Both the position numbers and the translations under genes were made by a program. From contig CANFWH010000014.1 of NCBI GenBank assembly GCA_947450645.1, positions 1 to 47,903 on the forward strand: DNA of 47,903 nt. Direction: 5' to 3'. The notes beneath the pieces were generated by a model. The model was not told the DNA's origin. It ran no database searches and worked only from the letters and a program-made list of their open reading frames with translations. Below are positions 1 to 10,122 of this stretch, one piece after another. Each line of letters starts with the position of its first letter. The first letter of the stretch is position 1. This DNA is from Comamonadaceae bacterium (GTDB lineage Bacteria; Pseudomonadota; Gammaproteobacteria; Burkholderiales; Burkholderiaceae_C).

Positions 1-926
<926 letters not shown>

Positions 927-957
927 TTAAAAATTAGATAAATGTGGGGTGAAAAAA

Positions 958-1248
958 TTACTTCTCGACCACAGCGAAGAGGTCGTCTTCTTTCATGACC
1001 AAGAGTTCGTCGCCGTCAACTTTGACGGTTTGGCCGCTGTATTTGCCGAACAACACGCGATCGCCTACTTTGACGGACAAAGCTTTGGTCTCGCCTTTGT
1101 CATTGGTTTTGCCAGGGCCCACGGCCAAGACCTCACCTTGATCTGGTTTTTCTGCAGCGCTGTCAGGAATGACGATGCCAGAGGCTGTTTTGGTTTCGCT
1201 GTCAACGCGTTTGACAATCACGCGATCGGCTAAAGGACGTAGTTTCAT
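958..1248 (-). CDS. groES: Co-chaperonin GroES (10 kDa)
   Basis: GroES is the seven-subunit lid that closes the GroEL folding chamber. The 96-residue product has the normal length and the family pattern: an [18 protein letters not shown] start, the mobile loop around residues 17-33 with [15 protein letters not shown], and the conserved [12 protein letters not shown] ending. The ribosome site is AGGAGATGCA directly before the start codon. It is the first gene of the groES-groEL operon and lies 39 bp below a perfect CIRCE operator, so HrcA repression with heat induction is the expected control. Confidence 0.98.
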   Translation of the reverse strand: MKLRPLADRVIVKRVDSETKTASGIVIPDSAAEKPDQGEVLAVGPGKTNDKGETKALSVKVGDRVLFGKYSGQTVKVDGDELLVMKEDDLFAVVEK

Positions 1249-1287
1249 TGCATCTCCTATGAATGTGCAAGGGTTAAAAAAAGATTG

Positions 1288-1314
1288 TTAGCACTCTCTA
1301 TGAGCGAGTGCTAA
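1288..1314 (-). promoter_or_regulatory. CIRCE operator (HrcA binding site) of groES-groEL
   Basis: A perfect copy of the CIRCE consensus is present: TTAGCACTC at 1288-1296, nine spacer bases, and GAGTGCTAA at 1306-1314. It sits immediately downstream of the predicted -10 box of the groES promoter, covering the transcription start and leader, the usual place for HrcA repression. hrcA itself is not in the window. Confidence 0.97.
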
Positions 1315-1341
1315 TGATAAGGGGTAATCCCTTGATTTCAA
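1314..1341 (-). promoter_or_regulatory. Predicted sigma-70-type promoter of groES-groEL
   Basis: Read on the minus strand there is TTGAAA (plus positions 1336-1341), a 16-bp spacer, and TATCAT (1314-1319). The start of transcription then falls inside the CIRCE element. This is a pattern match; no heat-shock sigma-32 box was convincingly seen. Confidence 0.6.
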
Positions 1342-1378
1342 GTGATAACATCGATTTTTTATGCGGAGCGTTAATCTT

Positions 1379-2572
1379 ATGTCTTGGTCATTTCCCGTCT
1401 CTACGATTTCACTTTTGATTGCCGCCTCGTCTCTGTTGGCGGCCTGTGGTCAGTCAGCATCACAAGGCGCACCTAGTGGTGCGATGCCAGCGCCCGAGGT
1501 ATCAGTCATCACCGTGCAAGCTAAGTCGCAACCTGTCGATCTCGAGTACACAGGCCAAACGGCAGGTTCGCGCGAGACGGAAGTGCGCGCTCGTGTGACA
1601 GGCATCATCAGCAAGCGCTTGTTCACCGAAGGCGCTACGGTTGCTGAGGGGACGCCGCTCTTTCAAATTGATCCTGCTAATTTCCAAACTCAAGTTGCGT
1701 CAACTGAGGCAGCAGTTGCTGTGGCTGAGGCAAAAGCGAATCAAGCACGCCGCGATCAAGCACGTCTAGCGCCGCTCGTGGCTGAACGCGCAATTAGCCA
1801 AAAGGAATTTGACGATAGCAAGTCAAGTCTCGAATCGGCTGAAGCAACGCTCAAACAAGCGCAGGCGCAGGCCAACGAAGCTAAGCTCAATCTCAGCTAC
1901 ACCCGCGTAACAGCGCCTATTGGCGGAACGACGGGCGTAGCCGCTAAGTCGGATGGAAACTTAGTCACAGCAAGTGATAGTTTGCTCACCACGATTGTTC
2001 AAACCAATCCCATGTATGTGAATTTCAGCGTGTCGGAGAGTGATTTTTTGCGCATGAATCAGCAATTGAAATCGGGACAACTGAGCGTGCCAGGCAAGCA
2101 AGCGGCGAATGGTAGTTTAGGTTTTAGTGTGAGTGTGAGACTTGCTGATGGCAGCGTTTATCCACGTGCTGGCAAGCTCAATTTCGCGAGCGAAAAGGTC
2201 AATGCGCAAACGGGTAGTTTTGATGTGCGAGCTGAAATTCCAAATCCTACAGGTGCTTTGCGTCCAGGCCAGTTTGTGCGCGTGCAACTTGGCGGCGCTA
2301 GCCGCACCAACACTTTGAGCGTGCCACAACGCGCGGTGATTGACAGTCCGTTTGGCAAGATTGTTTTTGTGGTGAACAAAGACAACAAGTTGGAGCCACG
2401 CCCCGTAGAGCTTGATGGATGGACTCGTGGCGACTGGATTGTGACCAAGGGATTGAAGGACGGTGACCGCGTGCTCGTCGAAGGTTTTATTAAGGCACAC
2501 GACCCTGGTATGACGGTTAAGCCCGTGCCGTACGTGGCACAAGGCGCAACAGCATCCGTAGCAGCAAAATAA
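1379..2572 (+). CDS. RND efflux periplasmic adaptor lipoprotein (AcrA/MexA family)
   Basis: This membrane fusion protein links an inner membrane RND pump to an outer membrane channel. The start at 1379 is preferred because GGAG at 1365-1368 is correctly placed for it; an in-frame ATG at 1361 has no such site. The product begins with a lipoprotein signal ending LLAAC (Cys23 with this start), so it should be anchored in the inner membrane. A lipoyl-like half (VRARVTGIISKR), a long Ala/Gln/Lys-rich alpha hairpin at about residues 100-165, the second lipoyl half and beta-barrel regions follow in the usual order. It is first in a three-gene operon with the pump (16-bp gap) and channel genes. The substrate cannot be deduced, and no regulator gene adjoins, which is unusual for such operons. 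Confidence 0.93.
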   Translation: MSWSFPVSTISLLIAASSLLAACGQSASQGAPSGAMPAPEVSVITVQAKSQPVDLEYTGQTAGSRETEVRARVTGIISKRLFTEGATVAEGTPLFQIDPANFQTQVASTEAAVAVAEAKANQARRDQARLAPLVAERAISQKEFDDSKSSLESAEATLKQAQAQANEAKLNLSYTRVTAPIGGTTGVAAKSDGNLVTASDSLLTTIVQTNPMYVNFSVSESDFLRMNQQLKSGQLSVPGKQAANGSLGFSVSVRLADGSVYPRAGKLNFASEKVNAQTGSFDVRAEIPNPTGALRPGQFVRVQLGGASRTNTLSVPQRAVIDSPFGKIVFVVNKDNKLEPRPVELDGWTRGDWIVTKGLKDGDRVLVEGFIKAHDPGMTVKPVPYVAQGATASVAAK

Positions 2573-2588
2573 AAAGAGGACGCTTCAG

Positions 2589-5500
2589 ATGTTCTCAAAA
2601 TTTTTTATTGATCGTCCGATTTTTGCGACGGTGATTTCACTCTTTATTGTCTTAGCAGGCCTTGCTGCTATGCGCATCTTACCAATTGCGCGGTATCCCG
2701 AAATATCTCCCCCTGTTGTCAATGTGCGTGCCATCTACCCTGGGGCGTCTGCCGAGGTGCTGGAGACGACTGTTGCCGCCCCCATTGAGCAATCCATTAA
2801 CGGCGTTGAAAAAATGCTCTACATGGACAGCACATCGTCGGGCGATGGCGCGGTGACGATTAACGTGACTTTTGACGTGGGCACTGACCTTGATATTGCT
2901 GCTGTCAACGTGAATAACCGTGTCAATCAGGTGCTCAGCAAACTACCGCAAGAGGTGCAACGCCAAGGCCTCACGGTAGCCAAGAGCTCGGCTAATTTTT
3001 TGGTGGTGGCATCGCTCTACTCCGAAGACGATCGCTACGACTCGCTGTTTATCTCTAACTACATCACGCAAAACGTAATCGACCCAATTAAGCGCGTCCC
3101 AGGCACGACCAACGTACAAATTTTTGGCGCTAAAGATTACGCGATGCGTATTTGGCTTCGGCCTGATCGCATGGCTCAGCTTGGCGTGACCGTGGGCGAT
3201 ATTTCAGGTGCAGTGACCGAGCAAAACGCGCAGTACGCTGCGGGCAAGATTGGCGCTCCCCCAGGCAATACCGAAGAGTTGACGCTGACGGTGACCGCTA
3301 GGGGGCGGCTGTTAGAGGCTACGGACTTTGCCAATATTGTGGTGCGCAGTGGCGACAAGGGCTCGGTGGTGCGCCTGCGAGACGTGGCGCGGGTCGAGCT
3401 GGGCAGCAAAGACTACAACTTTTATGGCAGAGTTAATGGTCACCCCTCAGTTCCTGTCGGCGTGTTCTTGCAAACGGGTGCGAATGCGCTGGATACACGC
3501 GCCGCAGTCGAAAAAACGCTGCTTGCGCTTAAAGCGAAGTTCCCCCCTGGCATGACGTACTCCACGCCGTACGACACCACGCCTTTTGTGACCGAGTCCA
3601 TCCACGAAGTGCTAAAGACTTTGGCCGAAGCCATGGCGCTGGTTTTCTTAGTCGTGTATTTGTTTCTGCAAAGCTGGCGTGCCACCATCATTCCCACACT
3701 CGCAGTGCCAGTGTCGCTGATTGGCACAATGGCGGGCTTGCATTTGCTGGGCTACAGCATCAATACGCTCACCTTGTTTGGCATGGTGCTTGCCATTGGT
3801 ATTGTGGTGGACGATGCCATCGTGGTGTTAGAAAACGTCGAGCGGTTAATGCACGAAGAAAATATGAGTCCGCGTGATGCTGCGATCGAAGCCATGCATG
3901 AAGTCACAGGCCCAGTCGTTGCGATTGTGCTGGTGCTGTGCGCGGCTTTTGTTCCGATTGCTTTTTTGGGTGGTTTGGCAGGGGAGCTATACCGTCAGTT
4001 TTCGGTCACGATATCTATTGCCGTAGTGCTCTCGGGGTTCGTGGCACTCACGCTCACGCCAGCACTTTGCGCCATGTTACTCAAAATTGAAGCCGAGCAA
4101 AAAAATAAATTCTTCGATTGGTTCAACCGTCAATTTGCCAAACTAACCGCACGTTATACAAGTGGCGTGGCTTTCTTTTTAAAGCGCGGCATTTTGGGGC
4201 TGGCGTTGTTTATTGGCATGGGCGTGCTAACAGGCGTACTCTTCAAAATCGTGCCGGGTGCTTTAGTACCAGACGAAGACCAAGGCTACTTTATTGGCGC
4301 AGTGATTTTGCCAGAAGGCTCGTCACTTGATCGCACAGATGCAGTCGTCAAAAAAGTAGAAGCCGCCATGTCGCCTAACAAAAATATCGACACCGTCTTT
4401 AGTTTGGTTGGCTTGAATTTTCTAGGTGGTGGTGGACTCAAGTCGTCGGCTGCCACGATGTTCTTTCCACTCAAGCCGTGGGCTGAACGCACCCAATCGG
4501 CTAAAGAGTTGGTGATGGAAACCTATATGAAAACGGGCGGTATTAAAGAAGGCTTGCCGCTGGCTTTTGCGCCCCCTGCCATTCAAGGTTTGGGTCAAAC
4601 AGGAGGCTTTGAGTTTTACTTGCAAAACAAAGGCGATGGCGGTGTGCGCCGCTTGGCGCAATTGCTCCCCAGCTTGCTTGAAGAAGCCAATAAACAGCCT
4701 GAGCTGCAAGGCGTGAAGACGATTTGGCAGGCCAATTCACCTCAGCTATTTGTGAGTGTGGATACTGAGAAAGCTCGTTCTATGGGCATTGCCGTGGCCG
4801 ATATTTACAACACGCTGGCGGCTACGCTTGGCAGCTACTACGTCAACGACTTCAACAAGAGCGGACGCATCTACCAAGTACTCATGCAGGCCGAAGGTCA
4901 ATACCGTGCTAAGCCCGACGATATTGGTGCGCTGTATGTCAGGTCTAAGGCAGGACAGATGATTCAGATTCGCTCTGTGGCAGAAGTGAAGTTTGTGGCA
5001 GGTCCTGATTCGGTTCAGCATTTCAACGCGCTGCCGAGCATTCAGATTTTGGGAGAACCCAAGCCCGGCTATAGCTCAGGGCAAGCGATTGCCGCGATGG
5101 AGCGTGCGGCGGGCAATGTGCTACCCGCGGATGTGGGCTTCGACTGGGGCGGCTCAGCCTTCCAACAAAAACGTAGCAGTGGTGCAGCAGGTCTAGCGCT
5201 GGGCGCGGGTTTCTTGATGATCTTTTTGATTTTGGCGGCGCAATACGAAAAATGGTCGTTGCCTTTTTCGGTATTACTCGCTTTGCCTTTTGGGATTTTT
5301 GGTGCGCTCACGGCGGTGTATTTGCGCAACTTCACCAACGATGTGTACTTCCAAATTGGTTTGGTCACGCTCCTCGGACTATCCGCTAAAAATGCGATTT
5401 TAATTGTGGAGTTTGCGACGGTCAAAGTGCACGAAGGCCTCACGCCTGTGGCTGCTGCGCTAGAGGCCGCACGTCTACGGTTCAGGCCCATTTTGATGAC

Positions 5501-5738
5501 GTCGTTAGCCTTTATCTTGGGTGTTTTGCCATTGGCATTTTCAAGTGGCGCAGGCGCAGCGGCGCGGCAGTCAATTGGCACGGGTGTGCTGGGTGGAATG
5601 CTCGCGGCTACTTTTTTAGCGGTTTTTCTGGTTCCATTATTTTTCAAACTGGTGAACGATTGGCATTTTCGAAGTACGGAGGACGATTTTAAAAATTTAA
5701 ATAAGCCTGTTCACCTTGTGGGAGCGCACCATGATTAA
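2589..5738 (+). CDS. RND multidrug efflux pump, inner membrane subunit (HAE1 family, AcrB/MexB-like)
   Basis: This is a proton-driven trimeric exporter that captures substrates from the periplasm and inner membrane and passes them through the adaptor and outer membrane channel. At 1049 residues it has the standard length, with a first transmembrane helix after FFIDRPIFA, two large periplasmic loops and two groups of membrane helices. The proton-relay acids are present at Asp408-Asp409 (VVDDAIV), as is the partner lysine at about residue 934 (GLSAKNAIL). A GAGG ribosome site precedes the start. The last eight bases overlap the start of the channel gene, which suggests translational coupling. 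Of the RND subfamilies it fits hydrophobic/amphiphilic drug exporters (HAE1) and not metal exporters. Confidence 0.95.
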   Translation: MFSKFFIDRPIFATVISLFIVLAGLAAMRILPIARYPEISPPVVNVRAIYPGASAEVLETTVAAPIEQSINGVEKMLYMDSTSSGDGAVTINVTFDVGTDLDIAAVNVNNRVNQVLSKLPQEVQRQGLTVAKSSANFLVVASLYSEDDRYDSLFISNYITQNVIDPIKRVPGTTNVQIFGAKDYAMRIWLRPDRMAQLGVTVGDISGAVTEQNAQYAAGKIGAPPGNTEELTLTVTARGRLLEATDFANIVVRSGDKGSVVRLRDVARVELGSKDYNFYGRVNGHPSVPVGVFLQTGANALDTRAAVEKTLLALKAKFPPGMTYSTPYDTTPFVTESIHEVLKTLAEAMALVFLVVYLFLQSWRATIIPTLAVPVSLIGTMAGLHLLGYSINTLTLFGMVLAIGIVVDDAIVVLENVERLMHEENMSPRDAAIEAMHEVTGPVVAIVLVLCAAFVPIAFLGGLAGELYRQFSVTISIAVVLSGFVALTLTPALCAMLLKIEAEQKNKFFDWFNRQFAKLTARYTSGVAFFLKRGILGLALFIGMGVLTGVLFKIVPGALVPDEDQGYFIGAVILPEGSSLDRTDAVVKKVEAAMSPNKNIDTVFSLVGLNFLGGGGLKSSAATMFFPLKPWAERTQSAKELVMETYMKTGGIKEGLPLAFAPPAIQGLGQTGGFEFYLQNKGDGGVRRLAQLLPSLLEEANKQPELQGVKTIWQANSPQLFVSVDTEKARSMGIAVADIYNTLAATLGSYYVNDFNKSGRIYQVLMQAEGQYRAKPDDIGALYVRSKAGQMIQIRSVAEVKFVAGPDSVQHFNALPSIQILGEPKPGYSSGQAIAAMERAAGNVLPADVGFDWGGSAFQQKRSSGAAGLALGAGFLMIFLILAAQYEKWSLPFSVLLALPFGIFGALTAVYLRNFTNDVYFQIGLVTLLGLSAKNAILIVEFATVKVHEGLTPVAAALEAARLRFRPILMTSLAFILGVLPLAFSSGAGAAARQSIGTGVLGGMLAATFLAVFLVPLFFKLVNDWHFRSTEDDFKNLNKPVHLVGAHHD

Positions 5739-7188
5739 GCGCAAGCCCTTATTCCATATAGCCTCCAGCTTGGTTGCCGCGTGTGCTTTGGTTGCCTGTG
5801 GTAGCGTTCCGCCCGTTAAACCATACGAGCGCCCTGTGCTTGAAGTGCCTACAAAGCTGCCGCTTAGTAACGCGGGAATGACGCCCTCGAATCAAATAGC
5901 GGATGCCAACTGGCTGGCCTGGTGGAAGGCATTTCAAGATCCCGTTTTGGATGCTTATTTAGCAGAGGCGTCTAGCAACAGCCAAGACTTGGCGCTTGCG
6001 ACTGCGCGCATCACAGAAGCGCTTGCCACGCTCAATCAAAACCAGGCCAATTTTTACCCTCAGGTAGACCTAAATGCGGGCGTTAACCGCAACCGCACTA
6101 GTCAAAACGTCGCGACCTATAGCCCTCTCGTAGGGCCATACTATGGGAGTGGTCAACTGGGTTTGAGCGCCAGCTATGAACTCGACTTTTGGGGCAAATA
6201 TGCGAGTGCTAACGATGCGGCTCGTGCGCGACTTCTCGCTCAAACGGCCAGCCGAGGATTGGTGCTCACAACGCTGTACGCTAATGTTGCTCAAAGTTAT
6301 TTCGCTATGCGCGCGCTGGATGCGCAGCTCGGGCTTGCTGAGCAAGTGTTAGTCACGCGGCAAGAGAATTTGCGTTTGCAAAAGCGCCGCCTTGACGCAG
6401 GCGTGGTGGGTGAGTTAGACGTTCGGCAAGCTGAATCGGAAGCGGCCAGTAGCCAGGCTACCGTGAGGCTCACTCAGCAAAACCGTAGCAATACTGAGTC
6501 TGCGCTGGCTTTGCTTTTGGGGCGCAAACCTGTGGACATCATCAAACCCATTTTGGCGCGTGGCGCAGATGTGGGGACGCTACTCACTCGCCAGACCATC
6601 CCATCCGAATTACCCTCTGATGTACTGGTTCGCCGCCCCGACATCGTGAGTGCTGAGCAAAACTTAATAGCGGCCAATGCCGATATGAAGCAGGCACGGG
6701 CTGCTTACTTTCCTAAATTGAGTTTGACCGCTGCTTATGGGCAGCAGTCACAAGGTCTATCCAATCTTTTTGATCCTGCGTCGGTGTTTTGGAACATGGT
6801 GGGCAACCTCACGCAGCCTATTTTTCGCGCAGGGGCTATTGACGCTGTTATGGCTGCCGCTAATGCGCGCGAAAGGCAAGCGGTAGCGCAGTACACCCAG
6901 ACGGTGCAAAGCGCTTTTCGCGATGTGCATGACGCCTTGAACAATGTGGATGCAGGCCGTGACTTGACAAGCGTGACTGCGCAGCGAATTGACGCGTTGC
7001 GCAGTACATTACGTTTGGCGAACTTGCGTTACCAAGCGGGCTATTCACCCTATCTAGAAGTATTGAATGCTCAGCGTGATTTGGCGCAAGCCGAATCTGG
7101 ATTGATTGATATTGAGCGCGGACAATTAAACGCAGTCGTTAGTTTGTACAAAGCGGTTGGCGGTGGCTGGGATGCGGCAAAGCCTTAA
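5731..7188 (+). CDS. Outer membrane efflux channel lipoprotein (OprM/NodT family)
   Basis: This TolC-type trimeric channel forms the outer membrane exit for the RND pump encoded upstream. I place the start at ATG 5731 rather than TTG 5716, because it gives a clean lipoprotein signal ending LVAC with Cys23. The 485-residue product contains two related halves, each with long helical stretches rich in Ala, Gln and Leu, and the family motif VRRPDIVSAEQNL in the middle. Its start overlaps the pump gene by eight bases. It is the last gene of the operon; its stop codon lies in a perfect inverted repeat shared with the convergent gene (7182-7207). Confidence 0.93.
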   Translation: MIKRKPLFHIASSLVAACALVACGSVPPVKPYERPVLEVPTKLPLSNAGMTPSNQIADANWLAWWKAFQDPVLDAYLAEASSNSQDLALATARITEALATLNQNQANFYPQVDLNAGVNRNRTSQNVATYSPLVGPYYGSGQLGLSASYELDFWGKYASANDAARARLLAQTASRGLVLTTLYANVAQSYFAMRALDAQLGLAEQVLVTRQENLRLQKRRLDAGVVGELDVRQAESEAASSQATVRLTQQNRSNTESALALLLGRKPVDIIKPILARGADVGTLLTRQTIPSELPSDVLVRRPDIVSAEQNLIAANADMKQARAAYFPKLSLTAAYGQQSQGLSNLFDPASVFWNMVGNLTQPIFRAGAIDAVMAAANARERQAVAQYTQTVQSAFRDVHDALNNVDAGRDLTSVTAQRIDALRSTLRLANLRYQAGYSPYLEVLNAQRDLAQAESGLIDIERGQLNAVVSLYKAVGGGWDAAKP

Positions 7189-7207
7189 TTCGCATAAGAA
7201 TTAAGGC
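7182..7207. repeat. Perfect 10-bp inverted repeat holding the stop codons of two convergent genes
   Basis: GCCTTAATTC (7182-7191) and GAATTAAGGC (7198-7207) are exact reverse complements separated by six bases. Both convergent stop codons, TAA at 7186-7188 and TTA at 7201-7203, lie inside the arms. There is no T-run on either side, so this is not a standard Rho-independent terminator, though an RNA hairpin could still end or protect both messages. Confidence 0.7.
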
Positions 7208-7473
7208 GGCGCTAAGCCTGATTTTTGAAGCAATTGCAGCAACTCGTCTGATGATTGTGCCGCAGGTGCTTTGCCGTAAACCTTGTCATGCACCCAATCG
7301 ACCGCTTCGCCTGATGCCCAAGAGACCGCGTAGGCGAGCACAAAAACGATCAAGCCGCGCATCATACTTTTGGCAATACCGACTTCCTCTAACCAACTTC
7401 GAATCCACCACGCCGCGATGATGAACACCACGGTTGAGATGATGATGTTCCATAAAGAAGGCAGTTCAAACAT
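7201..7473 (-). CDS. Small membrane protein of unknown function
   Basis: I do not recognise a named family. The start at 7473 (MFELPSLWN) is supported by AAGGAAAT upstream and gives 90 residues; a longer reading from 7515 lacks such support. The product has two hydrophobic segments, about residues 8-24 and 35-50, separated by a short charged stretch with SWLEEVGIAK. A soluble tail ends with a predicted helix (SSDELLQLLQKSG). It probably sits in the inner membrane with both ends on one side. It begins 10 bp after the polysaccharide deacetylase gene and is the last gene of a long minus-strand run. Confidence 0.7.
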   Translation of the reverse strand: MFELPSLWNIIISTVVFIIAAWWIRSWLEEVGIAKSMMRGLIVFVLAYAVSWASGEAVDWVHDKVYGKAPAAQSSDELLQLLQKSGLAPP

Positions 7474-7483
7474 AGCAATTTCC

Positions 7484-8347
7484 TTATCGCAGTGAGCTGG
7501 CAAATTCGGGATCAATCACCGTACCAAACGTAAAACCGTCAGCAAGGATGTCGTCAACAATTTCGCCCAGTTGTCGCACCGTGCTCGGATGAATTTCGTG
7601 CATCAAGACAATGCCGCCGTGATGAGCGCGGATATTAGAGAGCACATGCCCTGCATAATTGCTGCGGTACTGAGGCAGTACGCCGCAACTAGCCGCTTCT
7701 TTCGCATCGACTGCGCCCGTGCGATCAAACGCCCAGTCGCACGAGTCCACATGCCATCCCACGATCTTGTAGCCGCGCTCGTGCAGTAGAGCATTGGTCT
7801 GGCAAGTTGAATTGCCATAGGGATAGCGAAACAGCTTTATTGGCTGCAAGTCCTTATCCAATAAGGCTTCAGCGCGGGCGACTTCGTCTGCTTGCGCTGC
7901 CGAGCTGATGTCATGAAAGTTAGGGTGATCCCAAGAATGATTGGCAATCACGAGATGACCCGCAGCGCGCACCTTGGCAACTAAATCGGGATAGCGCTTC
8001 GCTTTTTCACCGATCATAAAAAATGTCGCGTGCAATCCTCGTTTGGCAAGTACATCCAAAATAATGTCGGTTTGCGTGGGTTCGGGACCGTCATCAAATG
8101 TGAGTGCCACGCGCTTGGGTGGCGGTGCAGTGGCGATATCGGACTCATAGGTGCAGTGCTGCGCGAGCTCTTGCGCGGGCTTGGTGAGCTTGTCATCGAA
8201 ATGCTTAAGTTTGTGCGTGCGGATCGTGTTTGCATCCAGTACAGGCTTGGCTTTGGGGATGGGTAAAGATTGATTGCCATAGCGTTGAGCCATACTGGGC
8301 ATGGCGTAGCAGGCGATGAGCAACGCGAGCAAATAAACAAAGCGCAT
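7484..8347 (-). CDS. Exported polysaccharide deacetylase (NodB homology domain)
   Basis: The protein has a short signal peptide (MRFVYLLALLIACYAMPSMA) and then a carbohydrate esterase 4 fold. The visible catalytic motifs are TFDDGP with the base and metal-binding aspartates at residues 85-86, NHSWDHP with the zinc-binding histidines 137 and 141, RYPYG at 174-178, and GWHVDSCDW near 198-205. The C-terminal LMHEIH supplies the last conserved histidine. Enzymes of this family remove N- or O-acetyl groups from peptidoglycan, chitin-like or exopolysaccharides in the periplasm; the actual substrate is unknown here. The gene starts 17 bp after the 6-phosphogluconate dehydrogenase gene, so it may be co-transcribed with it, with no obvious functional link. 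Confidence 0.9.
   Translation of the reverse strand: MRFVYLLALLIACYAMPSMAQRYGNQSLPIPKAKPVLDANTIRTHKLKHFDDKLTKPAQELAQHCTYESDIATAPPPKRVALTFDDGPEPTQTDIILDVLAKRGLHATFFMIGEKAKRYPDLVAKVRAAGHLVIANHSWDHPNFHDISSAAQADEVARAEALLDKDLQPIKLFRYPYGNSTCQTNALLHERGYKIVGWHVDSCDWAFDRTGAVDAKEAASCGVLPQYRSNYAGHVLSNIRAHHGGIVLMHEIHPSTVRQLGEIVDDILADGFTFGTVIDPEFASSLR
7853..7867 (+). repeat. CTTATCC-N5-GGC motif, copy 1
   Basis: The spacer is AATAA. Flanking bases extend it into an imperfect inverted repeat (AAGTCC before, GGCTTC after). It lies in the minus-strand deacetylase gene, where its complement encodes ALLDKDL. Confidence 0.6.
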
Positions 8348-8364
8348 AAAAATGAATAAGCGGC

Positions 8365-9297
8365 TTAGCTTTTTGTCACTGCATGCCCACCAAAACCTTG
8401 GCGCATTTTGGCGAGTAACTTACTCGCATAGTCATCCGCGCCTTGGCTGGAAAAACGCGACATCAGCGCCATCGTCATCACGGGTGTGGGTACGCCTTGC
8501 TCAATAGACTCGTTCACCGTCCAGCGGCCTTCGCCAGAATCGGGTACATGGGCTTTGACGGCATCCAAATTTTGATCGGCCTTGAGTGTGTCCGCCGTCA
8601 AATCTAACAACCACGAACGTACAACAGAGCCATGTCGCCATAGCTCCGTGACGTCAGCCAAGTCGATATCGAATTCTTTTTTGGCTTTGATAAGCGACAG
8701 TCCTTCCGCCAGCGCCGCCATCATGCCGTACTCGATGCCGTTGTGAACCATCTTGGTAAAGTGCCCCGCGCCCGCAGGTCCCGCGTGCAACCAGCCCACG
8801 TTTCGCGAAGGCGCAAGTGCTTCTAGATAAGGCTGTACAGCGGCGAGTGCTGCTGCGCTTCCACCCACCATCAGGCAGTAGCCATTGGCAAGTCCATGCA
8901 CACCGCCTGATACGCCAGCATCCATGTAGTTGAAGCCAAGCGCTTCGACTTTTGCAGCGCGGCGTACCGAGTCTTTGTAGTTGCTATTCGCACCATCGAC
9001 TATCGTATCGCCCTCGCAGCCCTGGCCCAGTAAGGCTTGCAGCTGTGCCAAAGTGGATTCGGTGATGTCACCAGCAGGCAGCATCATCCACAGTACGCGT
9101 GGCTTCGCAAGCTTTGCCACCATGTCAGCCAGCGATGTGGTGGCAACAGCTTTGATCTCGCTGGCAAGGGATGCGGTCAGCGCCGCATCTTGATCGAAGA
9201 GGGCGATAGAGATGCCCTTGGAAGCCAAGCGCCGCGCCATGTTGCCGCCCATTTTGCCTAAACCTAGAATGCCAAAGTGTGTAGTTTGATTAGTCAT
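8365..9297 (-). CDS. gnd: 6-phosphogluconate dehydrogenase, decarboxylating, short (YqeC/Gnd2-like) type
   Basis: The enzyme would oxidise and decarboxylate 6-phosphogluconate to ribulose 5-phosphate in the pentose phosphate route. At 310 residues it belongs to the short class, which often prefers NAD, not the 470-residue NADP class. It has an N-terminal Rossmann motif GLGKMGGNMA (residues 12-21), the substrate-binding segment MDAGVSGGVHGLANG, and the catalytic Lys/Asn region GHFTKMVHNGIEYGMM. It lies 21 bp below the second phnE gene. A role in an unrelated beta-hydroxyacid pathway cannot be excluded from sequence alone, but the match to this class is good. Confidence 0.88.
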   Translation of the reverse strand: MTNQTTHFGILGLGKMGGNMARRLASKGISIALFDQDAALTASLASEIKAVATTSLADMVAKLAKPRVLWMMLPAGDITESTLAQLQALLGQGCEGDTIVDGANSNYKDSVRRAAKVEALGFNYMDAGVSGGVHGLANGYCLMVGGSAAALAAVQPYLEALAPSRNVGWLHAGPAGAGHFTKMVHNGIEYGMMAALAEGLSLIKAKKEFDIDLADVTELWRHGSVVRSWLLDLTADTLKADQNLDAVKAHVPDSGEGRWTVNESIEQGVPTPVMTMALMSRFSSQGADDYASKLLAKMRQGFGGHAVTKS

Positions 9298-9318
9298 ACG
9301 TCGATTTTAGTGAGTGCG

Positions 9319-10122
9319 TTAAATCAACCGTTTCCGTAGTGAGGTGACGATCACTTCCGATACCGCCACCACGGCAAAAATCACAATCAGGATGAGTGCC
9401 ACTTGATCCCACTTGAAGAGATCAATCGCTGCGTTCAGCACCATGCCGATGCCTCCTGCGCCGACTAAGCCCAGCACAGCAGATTCGCGCACATTGATGT
9501 CCCAGCGGAACAACGCCACGCTCCAATACGCGGGAGCCACCTGCGGCCAATAGCCATACAGGATGCGGCTGTACCAAGGGGCACCCGTAGCAGTGAGTGC
9601 TTCAATCGTGCCAATGCTCGATTCCTCCAGCGCTTCCGACAGCATCTTGCCAATAAATCCAATTGAGTGAAACGCAATCGCGCAAGTACCCGCCAAAGCA
9701 CCTGGACCAAACATCGCGACAAAAAATAACGCCCAGAGCAGCGTTGAGACCGAGCGCGTAGCAATCAAGATGAAGCGAGCAGCAGTGTTTAGCCAGACAA
9801 TGCGGTTGACGTTGCGAGCAGCCAGAAATCCCACAGGCGTTGCCAGCACAAGCCCCAGCACGGTTGCTAAGAACGAAATCGCCAGCGTATCGAGTAGCGC
9901 CACATGCACGCCGTCCTTCGCGGAATAGGCGTAGCTTGCCCAATCGACTGGCCACATACGCACCAGCAAATCTTTCATTTGCTCTGGCGCATCCACCAAA
10001 AACTCAGGCATGACTTCAATCGATCGAATGGACAGAACCACCGCCAGCACGCAGCCAAAATAAACAAGGAATCTTAAAAAAGATTCTTGAAATGTGTAGC
10101 GCTGGTAGGTCGTCGCGCTCAT
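9319..10122 (-). CDS. phnE: Phosphonate-type ABC transporter permease (second PhnE)
   Basis: This is an inner membrane permease of the PhnE family with the binding-protein-dependent transport fold: about six hydrophobic helices. The ATPase-coupling EAL-type loop appears as EALTATGAPWYSRILYGYWPQ. The start at 10122 ([11 protein letters not shown]) overlaps the stop of the first phnE by four bases (ATGA), so the two permeases are translationally coupled and probably form a heterodimer. The longer reading from 10188 runs back into the neighbouring gene and is rejected. Substrate is inferred from the operon: phosphonate, phosphite or a similar phosphorus compound. Confidence 0.9.
   Translation of the reverse strand: MSATTYQRYTFQESFLRFLVYFGCVLAVVLSIRSIEVMPEFLVDAPEQMKDLLVRMWPVDWASYAYSAKDGVHVALLDTLAISFLATVLGLVLATPVGFLAARNVNRIVWLNTAARFILIATRSVSTLLWALFFVAMFGPGALAGTCAIAFHSIGFIGKMLSEALEESSIGTIEALTATGAPWYSRILYGYWPQVAPAYWSVALFRWDINVRESAVLGLVGAGGIGMVLNAAIDLFKWDQVALILIVIFAVVAVSEVIVTSLRKRLI

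Noticed and set aside
5069..5647. 192-codon open frame opposite the RND pump gene
   Set aside because: It is antisense to a conserved membrane segment of the pump; its Lys/Ala/Pro-rich product has no family features.
9007..9035. Minus-strand near match to the dispersed motif (CTTACTG-N5-GGG)
   Set aside because: It differs in the core and in the GGC half, so it gives no support for minus-strand copies.
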